DNA of 20,802 nt, from assembly GCA_947303825.1 (NCBI GenBank), contig CAMYZK010000008.1, positions 1-20,802 of the forward strand, written 5' to 3'. This DNA comes from an uncultured Prevotella sp. (GTDB taxonomy: Bacteria > Bacteroidota > Bacteroidia > Bacteroidales > Bacteroidaceae). Shown one piece after another: positions 15,109 through 20,802 of the stretch. Position numbers and translations under genes: made by a program. Numbering within the stretch: the stretch's first letter is position 1; each line of letters starts with the position of its first letter. The notes under the pieces are model-generated. The model was not told the DNA's origin and did not search any database. It worked only from the letters and a program-made list of their open reading frames with translations.

Positions 15109-17051
15109 ATCAGATAACCGTGTTTTTTGAGTTGTGCCTCGAATTTACGAACATCTTCCACCTTCACCAGCAGTCGGTAGCCCTCGGCACGTATCACAAT
15201 CTGTCGCAGCACGGGGTCGGTGGTGATGAGTTGTATGAGGTCGTTGTTCCTGCCGTTGGCAGCGTCTCCATTGGTCATGGTGGTGTAGTGACCTATGGTG
15301 TAGTGCTTGTAGACAGTCTTGTCTTCCATCAGCGGATGGCAGTGTTGCAGCAGCTGCTGGAAGAACTGTTCCCACAGCGGGGGCAGCTTGTCGGCAATGA
15401 ACTGCCGGAAGATGCTTATCTTGCCCTCTACGTCTTCGCGGCTGTAGCAGTTGTTGAGAAACGACATTGGCGATGTCTCGAAGCGGTTCCTGGATATGCG
15501 TATGCTGGTGTCCAAGAGGAGCTGTTCGTAAGGATTGGGTTCTACCAGTGAGCGTATGATGAGCCGTTGGGGGTCAAGCTCAAAGTAGGCCACTTGCTCC
15601 ATCTTAGGACTCTCGTAGTGGATGTCAATGCCTAGAGCATAGCGTCCCAAGGGTGTGAGCCGCAGATAGTCCACCTGGTCGAAGGGTGACAAGTGACGGT
15701 CTGAGCTCCCGCCCCCGAGGGCAACCTCGGCCATGCCCAGGGAGCATAGCATCAGCGAGAAGGCCTGTAGACCAGTATATCCGAAGTCTTTGACATATCG
15801 TTCTACGGTGATATAATGCTTGGCATATTCGTTGGTAAGATCATTGCCGTTTTTCTCCTCAGAGGGGTGGAACACCATTGTGGTGAGGTGCGAACTGTTG
15901 CCGTCACTCTCCAACTCGGTAATGCGCAGTATGATGTTTAAGATGTTTACCCACTGTTGCGGTTCCTCCTTCAGACAATTTATCATGAGCAGACACAGTC
16001 GCTGCAGTCGGCTCCACTGGGTCCGGTTCTGTCTCAAGCCTTTGATGTGTGGGTATAGGAGTGTTGGCAGAAACGAGTCAAGCTTATTGAAGTTGTTGAA
16101 CAGGTCTCTCAGGGTCTCCTCATAGCTAATGAGCTTTTTCTTGTAGTTGTTTTTCTTATGCTCGTTGATGGCCAGCACCTGGATGTAGTTGTAGGCTCTG
16201 AGATTCAGGTGGTATTCGTTGTTGTCGTCAGTGAAAATTTCTTCCAGTGTCATCTTCTTTATGGCACGCTTCATGTCGGTAACACCAATGCCTTTTTTCT
16301 TTAATGGCAGCTCGCCCTGCCTGATGAGGCTGGTGAGCAGTTTAAAGTTTGTCTGGCTGTCTCTCTCCAGTTCAATGGTGCGCCATTGTGTCTCGCCAGG
16401 CAGTTCGTCAAGTGCTAAGTCTTCTTTGTCAAGCTCAGGGAAGAGCACTGGGAAGAAGATGCCTCTTATGGTGGCCGAGATGGTGATGAAAGACTCGCTC
16501 TCGTGGTAATAGGAATATCTGCTTTGTTTCTCTGAAAGGTGCGACTCTGTCTTAAACCATCCCAGTTCGCGCATGTTCCATATTACGCTGCCACTGTTAT
16601 AGTAATAATAGCTGCGTTGTTCGCCGAACAGGCTAGATGTGGTATTGAGGTATCTTTTTGCCTTTTCCTGCGAGACATAGTTTTTCATCAGCACTTTGCG
16701 CCACAGCTTGCGCAAACCGTCGGAGAGCGAGTCAATGTAAAGATTAAGGTTATGTGGGCTGGATAGGATGAGTGCCACGCCACGAGCGATGTCGACTTTT
16801 TGCGTCGAGCTTTTCTGCATATCAATAGTCTCGTAGGCTTTACTAGGTTTTTCGCCTGGGCGGGCACGCAGAATCTCTCCATAAGGTGAAAGCCAGACAG
16901 AGAGGGCTTGGGAAAAGTTCAACAGTTGCGACTTGTTGTGTGTGGTCTCCAGCTTGACAGTCATAGAGTTCCACAGTTCCTTTGGTGGTTCTTCAAGCAC
17001 CAAGGTAGAGCGGACTGGAGGAGTATATCCAAACATATCTTGATATGCCAT
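15105..17051 (-). CDS. 648-residue unknown protein encoded next to SNF2 helicase
   Basis: A cytoplasmic protein with no signal peptide or membrane segments. No catalytic motif was recognised. It is largely helical and rich in Leu, Arg, Lys and Tyr. Residues 463-474 (LRLTPLGRYALG) look like the wing or end of a winged-helix domain, after which a beta/alpha domain runs to the C-terminus, ending YRLLVKVEDVRKFEAQLKKHGYLI. A similar pattern, a winged helix followed by a small alpha/beta domain, occurs in helicase-associated C-terminal domains (Helicase_C_3 type), but this is a weak resemblance. It lies 61 bp after the SNF2 gene on the same strand with no promoter visible between them and overlaps the next gene by 4 bp. 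A role as accessory subunit of the SNF2 protein is inferred from position only. Confidence 0.75.
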   Translation of the reverse strand: MAYQDMFGYTPPVRSTLVLEEPPKELWNSMTVKLETTHNKSQLLNFSQALSVWLSPYGEILRARPGEKPSKAYETIDMQKSSTQKVDIARGVALILSSPHNLNLYIDSLSDGLRKLWRKVLMKNYVSQEKAKRYLNTTSSLFGEQRSYYYYNSGSVIWNMRELGWFKTESHLSEKQSRYSYYHESESFITISATIRGIFFPVLFPELDKEDLALDELPGETQWRTIELERDSQTNFKLLTSLIRQGELPLKKKGIGVTDMKRAIKKMTLEEIFTDDNNEYHLNLRAYNYIQVLAINEHKKNNYKKKLISYEETLRDLFNNFNKLDSFLPTLLYPHIKGLRQNRTQWSRLQRLCLLMINCLKEEPQQWVNILNIILRITELESDGNSSHLTTMVFHPSEEKNGNDLTNEYAKHYITVERYVKDFGYTGLQAFSLMLCSLGMAEVALGGGSSDRHLSPFDQVDYLRLTPLGRYALGIDIHYESPKMEQVAYFELDPQRLIIRSLVEPNPYEQLLLDTSIRISRNRFETSPMSFLNNCYSREDVEGKISIFRQFIADKLPPLWEQFFQQLLQHCHPLMEDKTVYKHYTIGHYTTMTNGDAANGRNNDLIQLITTDPVLRQIVIRAEGYRLLVKVEDVRKFEAQLKKHGYLI

Positions 17052-17057
17052 TATCTT

Positions 17058-17121
17058 GAGTTTATGAGTTTATGAGTTCTTGAGTCCTTCAATTCTTCTA
17101 CTTTTCAATTTTTCAATTTTT
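17058..17121 (+). repeat. Octad direct repeats between SNF2 gene and its neighbour
   Basis: GAGTTTAT, GAGTTTAT, GAGTTCTT and GAGTCCTT are contiguous (17058-17089). After a short link, CAATTTTT occurs twice (17106-17121). The SNF2 stop codon (17113-17115) is inside the last repeat. No promoter match was found. Confidence 0.65.
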
Positions 17122-19911
17122 CCCAAAGATGTACTTTATGTCTTCCTCGGTGAGGCGCTTGGTGATGGCAGTATCGCCAGTGATGAGGCTGTCGGCTAGG
17201 TCCTGTTTCTGCTGTTGAAGCAGGCGTATCTTCTCTTCAATAGTGTCGTGGGTGATGAGTGCGAAGCTTAGCACCTTGGCTTTCTGTCCTATGCGGTGCA
17301 GTCGGTTGATGGCCTGCTCTTCGGCGGCCTTGTTCCACCACGGCTCGAAGATATATACCGTGTCGGCCACAGTGAGGTTGAGCCCTACCCCACCCGTTTT
17401 CAGTGTCATCAACAGTGCGCGGCATCCGTTGTCGTTCTGGAAACGCTCAATGACGGCACGCCGGTCACGTGTAGAACCTGTCATCGTGGTATAGTCGATG
17501 CCCAGTTCGGTGAGACGCTCGCCCACCAGTTCTATGCCTGCTATGAAGTTGAAGAAGATAACCACCTTATGCCCGCCAGCCACGGCTTCCTCCACCTGTT
17601 CGCAGAGCAGGGGAATCTTTGGTGACAAGATGGAGCCGTCGCTAAGGCTCTCTGGTACAGAGGCTATGCGGCGCAGCTCTGACAGTGCCTGAAACATCAT
17701 CATCTGCGACTTCTCCAGACCTTGACTCTTGATGCTGCTCTGTATGGCCTGCTCGTAGTAGCGTCGGCGCTCCTCATAGAACTGTGCATGAATGGGTTCC
17801 ATCTCTACATAGAGGGTCTGCTCGGTGCGGTCGGGCAGTTCTTTGAGCACATCTTTCTTCAGTCGGCGGAGCATAAAGGGGAAAATCTTGCGACGCAGTG
17901 ACTCGGTGGCCTCCTTGTCGGCTTGATGCTGTATTGGCGTGGCATACTGGCGGTTGAACTCCTCTATAGACCCCAGCATGGCAGGGTTGAGGAATCGGTA
18001 GAGGGAGTATAGCTCGGTGAGGTTGTTCTCAATAGGCGTGCCGCTGAGGGCCAGGCGGTGGTCACCATTGAGCAGCAGTATGGCTTGTGTTGTCTGCGAT
18101 GCCAGGTTCTTGATGTTTTGGCTTTCATCCAGGATGATGTAGTGGAAATTCTCTTTGCGAAAGAGCTCAATGTCGTTGCGCACTAGGGCGTAGGTAGTGA
18201 GAATGAGCTGACTGCCCATGGCCTCTTCCAGGTTGCGCTGTGTGCCGTAGTAGGTGTAGTAGGTGAGCTGTGGTGCAAACTTCTTCAACTCGTCTTGCCA
18301 GTTGAAGAGCAGGGAGCGGGGCATGACTATAAGTGAAGAGTGAAGAGTGGAGAGTGAAGAATAGACCTTCACCAGCATGGTGATGGTCTGCAGTGTCTTG
18401 CCAAGACCCATGTCATCGGCCAGACAGCCGCCAAAGTTGTTGTCGTAGAGGTAGTTTATCCACTTCACTCCCTCTTTCTGGTAGTTGCGTAGCTTGGCTT
18501 TGACACCGGTGGTGGTAAGGCGTTTGGAAGCCAGCTGGTTGAAGCCTTCGTAGAACTCACGGTAGTGCTCAAAGGTTTTACCTTCCAGTTTCTCGTTGAG
18601 CAGGCTCTCTATCTCGGGCAGGTCGAAGAACGACACCTTCACCTTGTCGCCTTTCTCTACCTTGCGGAAGATGCGTTCCAGGCGGCGTATGTAGTTCTCG
18701 TCTACCAGTCCGCGCTGTCCGTCGCCCAGGGTGACATACTTTTGCTTGTTATACTGCTGCAGGAAAGAGCGAAGCGACATCTCTGTGCCGTCTATGTCGA
18801 TGGTAGCCGAACCCTCAAGGAAGTTGATGCCCGACGAGAGCTTAAGGTTCATCTTCGGAGTGACAGGCTTCATCTTGTATTCCTTAAGCCTTTCCACACC
18901 CAGCAGCTGGTAGTGTTGCACCAGTGTAGGTAAGGCCTGGAGCAGGAAAGGACTGGCTATGTCTTGTGGGATGATGAATTCGCAATCGCTGTTCCATACG
19001 TCTCTTGCTGCTGTCTTGGTGGGTGCGTAAGAGACAATAGTTTTGCGCAACACGTTCTCATCACTCTGAATGTCGTTGTGCACTATGTGGCGCAGCAGCA
19101 CCTGGTGCTCCATGGTGAGCGTAGCCAGGCAGGTGAGGTCGAAGCGCTGTGCAAAGTTGGCATCGGTACCGGGGAGTGTCTGGATGAGGCGCAGGTAGAG
19201 TGCCATGTCGGCATCTACCTTCTCGATAATGATGCTAGGGATGGTGCTGACAGTCTGCTCTGAGTGCACCAGGGTGTAGTCTTCGAAGTCAATATCTACG
19301 TTGTCTATATAGCTGTAGAAGACAGAGAGATACTGTTCAAGGAGCGTGCGTGGGAAGCTCTCTTTGAAGAAGTCCAGACGCAAATAGTTCTCGCCGAGCG
19401 ACGCAATGGGGTGGATGGTGTTGCATACAAGAGCAAACACGTCGCTCAACAGCTGGAAAGGCTGCGGAGGCTGTCCTTCGGTGCGCGCAAAGAACATAGG
19501 TGAGCACTGTCCGTTGTCTGTTGTTATCTGTAGGACGATGGTGGCAGGAGTATCGCTAACTTTCAATGGTTTGAGTGAGCCATCGACAAGATTGTCGCAG
19601 CGTAGCAAGGCGAAAACGAGGTAAGGATAGTCGTGTAGGCGTATGCTGTTGTTGTCCTCGGCAGTGTCCCAGCTTATGCGCATGGCTTGCTCCTTATGTA
19701 TGTTGTCTATGATGCGCAACACGTTGAACGTCTCACCCTGATACTGCTTGAAGTCGGGCGTCAACGTGTTTCCCTTCTCGTCGACAACTGTCACAGTGGC
19801 TCCGCGTTCAAAGGTGAGGCGGAACAGCACCTTTACCTTGCCGCCACCACTCTGGGTGTTTGCTTGATGGAAAGAGGTCTTATGGAATTGGCTTAGAAAG
19901 TCGCTAGTCAT
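17113..19911 (-). CDS. SNF2-family DEAD-like helicase/ATPase
   Basis: This protein has 932 residues. About 470 N-terminal residues precede the motor; within them, residues 355-415 (SGINFLEGSATIDIDG, then YVTLGDGQRGLVDENYI) resemble the bacterial SNF2-associated domain. The motor shows LRNYQKEGVKWINYL (474-488), Walker A DDMGLGKT (499-506), motif Ia IVMPRSLLFNW, motif II DESQ (595-598), motif III SGTPIENN (623-630), IV VVIFFNFIAG, V TGGVGLNL, and VI QAINRLHRIGQ (866-876). All are intact, so it should be an active double-stranded DNA translocase. Residues 518-527 (SSLSTLHSSL) come from a heptad repeat. It lies 57 bp after the sel1 gene and 61 bp before the 648-residue gene. The pathway is unknown; repair, transcription remodelling and defence are all possible for this family. 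Confidence 0.93.
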   Translation of the reverse strand: MTSDFLSQFHKTSFHQANTQSGGGKVKVLFRLTFERGATVTVVDEKGNTLTPDFKQYQGETFNVLRIIDNIHKEQAMRISWDTAEDNNSIRLHDYPYLVFALLRCDNLVDGSLKPLKVSDTPATIVLQITTDNGQCSPMFFARTEGQPPQPFQLLSDVFALVCNTIHPIASLGENYLRLDFFKESFPRTLLEQYLSVFYSYIDNVDIDFEDYTLVHSEQTVSTIPSIIIEKVDADMALYLRLIQTLPGTDANFAQRFDLTCLATLTMEHQVLLRHIVHNDIQSDENVLRKTIVSYAPTKTAARDVWNSDCEFIIPQDIASPFLLQALPTLVQHYQLLGVERLKEYKMKPVTPKMNLKLSSGINFLEGSATIDIDGTEMSLRSFLQQYNKQKYVTLGDGQRGLVDENYIRRLERIFRKVEKGDKVKVSFFDLPEIESLLNEKLEGKTFEHYREFYEGFNQLASKRLTTTGVKAKLRNYQKEGVKWINYLYDNNFGGCLADDMGLGKTLQTITMLVKVYSSLSTLHSSLIVMPRSLLFNWQDELKKFAPQLTYYTYYGTQRNLEEAMGSQLILTTYALVRNDIELFRKENFHYIILDESQNIKNLASQTTQAILLLNGDHRLALSGTPIENNLTELYSLYRFLNPAMLGSIEEFNRQYATPIQHQADKEATESLRRKIFPFMLRRLKKDVLKELPDRTEQTLYVEMEPIHAQFYEERRRYYEQAIQSSIKSQGLEKSQMMMFQALSELRRIASVPESLSDGSILSPKIPLLCEQVEEAVAGGHKVVIFFNFIAGIELVGERLTELGIDYTTMTGSTRDRRAVIERFQNDNGCRALLMTLKTGGVGLNLTVADTVYIFEPWWNKAAEEQAINRLHRIGQKAKVLSFALITHDTIEEKIRLLQQQKQDLADSLITGDTAITKRLTEEDIKYIFGKN
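18331..18365 (+). repeat. Five heptad repeats within the SNF2 coding sequence
   Basis: AAGTGAA, GAGTGAA, GAGTGGA, GAGTGAA and GAATAGA are contiguous on the plus strand. On the coding strand they supply most of V-Y-S-S-L-S-T-L-H-S-S-L, located between the Walker A helix and motif Ia. Confidence 0.65.
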
Positions 19912-19968
19912 TAGATGTGAAGATTTTAGTCGCTATTCAAGTCTTAATAAATAATTCAGTTTGTCTGT

Positions 19969-20544
19969 TCATCTGTTCAGTTGTTCCAGGTTGCGAAGTG
20001 CCTGGGGCAGCTTGTTATGGGCTGCCTTTTCAAACCAGTAGCGGGCCGAGTCGGTGTTGGCTTTCAGGCCAAGACCCTTGTAGTACATGATGCCAAGGTT
20101 GTTCTGTGCGGCGGCATGGTCGCGCATGGCAGCCTGCATGTACCAGTAATAGGCAGAGTCATAATTCTGCGCCACTCCCCTACCCGACTGATATATCCAT
20201 CCAAGATTGGACTGTGCCAGCACATTGCCCTGACGTGCTGCAAGCTTGAACCAGCGTGCTGCCTCTGCATAGTTCTGAGCAACGCCCTGTCCGTCCTTAT
20301 ACATCACACCGAGGTTGTTCTGTGCCGCCGACAACCCCTGCTCGGCGGCTTTCCTGTACCATCTGGCAGCGTCCTTATACAGTCTGGCATTGTCATATCG
20401 TAAAGCCATCTCCATCTGTGCCTTGGATTCGCCACCCTGTGCCGCCGAGAGTACAGCGTCGCCTTCTCCACCTCTCTGATGTGTACACGACATGAGAAGG
20501 AGTGGGACAAAGGGGAAGAATCTATATACAAGGCTCTTTTCCAT
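19969..20544 (-). CDS. Sel1-repeat lipoprotein
   Basis: A 191-residue protein. The N-terminus has a hydrophobic stretch ending in a lipobox-like LLMSC with C20 as the likely lipidated residue. Four Sel1-like repeats of 36 residues follow at about 35-70, 71-106, 107-142 and 143-178, with the pattern AQNNLGxMYxxGxGVxxNYxxA and AARWFxxAA. Sel1 repeats form a helical solenoid that binds other proteins. It is probably anchored in the outer or inner membrane. A full promoter is 21 bp upstream. It is the first gene of a possible five-gene leftward unit including the SNF2 helicase, though its function may be unrelated. Confidence 0.88.
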   Translation of the reverse strand: MEKSLVYRFFPFVPLLLMSCTHQRGGEGDAVLSAAQGGESKAQMEMALRYDNARLYKDAARWYRKAAEQGLSAAQNNLGVMYKDGQGVAQNYAEAARWFKLAARQGNVLAQSNLGWIYQSGRGVAQNYDSAYYWYMQAAMRDHAAAQNNLGIMYYKGLGLKANTDSARYWFEKAAHNKLPQALRNLEQLNR

Positions 20545-20564
20545 ATAGTTCTGGCTTTAGAATG

Positions 20565-20595
20565 CAAAGATACGAATAAGCGAGTACAATACAAA
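20565..20595 (-). promoter_or_regulatory. Promoter of sel1 (and perhaps the SNF2 unit)
   Basis: Minus-strand TTTG (20592-20595), 19-bp spacer, TATCTTTG (20565-20572): a full consensus match. The spacer end and -7 box (CTTATTCGTATCTTTGCA) are identical to mutS P2. No other TAnnTTTG was seen in the gaps downstream as far as 14382. Confidence 0.75.
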
Positions 20596-20627
20596 ACAAA
20601 AATTCTTTTTTTTGTTTTTATTCTTGC

Positions 20628-20653
20628 GTCACTATGGTAGGTCACTATGGTAG
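20628..20653. repeat. Perfect 13-bp tandem duplication
   Basis: GTCACTATGGTAG occurs twice in a row. CTTGC (20623-20627) and GCAAG (20653-20657) flank it as an inverted pair. Confidence 0.75.
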
Positions 20654-20682
20654 CAAGCGTCTCGCTTTGCTCGCCGAGCGGT

Positions 20683-20738
20683 CGAGCGGAAGAATCTTCG
20701 ACGAAAGTCAAAGATAAGTGAGCGAAGGACAAAGAAAA
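20683..20738 (-). repeat. Inverted copy of the mutS promoter repeat, promoter collapsed
   Basis: Read on the minus strand, this matches 11079-11140 with three mismatches and one 6-bp deletion. The deletion removes CGTATC-type sequence between the two promoter boxes, leaving TTTG (20730-20733) only 13 bp from TATCTTTG (20709-20716), so it should not work as a promoter. Confidence 0.7.
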
Positions 20739-20802
20739 CGAGAAGAAATCTGTGCGCAGCTGCTCCCAGCCCCTTAAGGTTAGGGTCGGGGGTGGGGTAA
20801 AT
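20739..20802 (+). repeat. Copy of the resB-ccsA element core plus GC-rich tail, cut by window end
   Basis: Bases 20739-20767 match 704-732 at 27 of 29 positions. After that, the resB-ccsA copy has a perfect CTCCCC/GGGGAG hairpin, whereas this copy has a decayed C-rich/G-rich tract (AGCCCCTTAAGGTTAGGG and onward). It may continue past the window. Confidence 0.6.

Noticed and set aside
18118..18129. DESQ instead of DEAH in the SNF2 motif II as a damaged active site
   Set aside because: DESQ and DEAQ are common in SNF2-family ATPases. All other motor motifs are intact.
14467..19911. DISARM-like or other named defence island around the SNF2 gene
   Set aside because: There is no methyltransferase, phospholipase-D, nuclease or other partner gene; the neighbours are a Sel1 lipoprotein, secreted proteins and mutS.
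20304..20732. 142-residue open frame on the minus strand upstream of and overlapping sel1
   Set aside because: It runs through repeat sequence and the sel1 coding region in another frame. Its composition has no family features, and the Sel1 repeats settle the correct frame.

Overview
The window reads as chromosomal DNA from a Bacteroidota bacterium, most likely Prevotella or a close relative in Prevotellaceae. The evidence is the gene content (system II cytochrome c maturation, the LemA/HtpX pair, a Sel1 lipoprotein, a TPR-type sensor kinase) and promoters of the form TTTG-N19/20-TAnnTTTG. Few starts have Shine-Dalgarno sequences, and gene borders carry heptad/octad direct repeats. No species call is possible from sequence alone. 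No tRNA, rRNA, CRISPR array, transposase or phage gene was seen.

Layout. 1-1611 (+): the 3' end of a ResB-type gene and then ccsA, separated by a 133-bp inverted-repeat element. 1744-3255 (-): lemA-htpX with its own promoter. 3421-3855 (-): a small exported lytic transglycosylase with a clear intrinsic terminator. 4071-8224 (-): nadA, a family 2 glycosyltransferase, a GtrB-type polyprenyl-phosphate glycosyltransferase and an exported tyrosine phosphatase, closely spaced and probably one unit. 8225-8591: an AT-rich gap with two perfect DnaA boxes and one near-perfect box, an oriC candidate. 8592-10993 (-): lgt and a histidine kinase with overlapping start and stop codons. 10994-11211: divergent promoters for lgt and mutS, the mutS promoter being duplicated within a repeat. 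11224-13860 (+): mutS. 13863-20544 (-): sel1 lipoprotein, SNF2 helicase, a 648-residue unknown protein, a small secreted protein and a thioredoxin-like protein; with no promoter visible between them this may be one transcript. 20573-20802: a mosaic of dispersed repeats.

How genes fit together. ResB and CcsA attach heme to exported cytochromes. Lgt makes lipoproteins such as the Sel1 protein. The two glycosyltransferases and the exported phosphatase point to an envelope glycan or surface function. The SNF2 helicase and its large unknown neighbour are the best candidate for a poorly described two-protein machine.

The most striking non-coding signals are the DnaA-box cluster and several short repeat families. 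These repeats sit at gene borders, carry promoters, and in mutS and the SNF2 gene have apparently become part of the reading frame.
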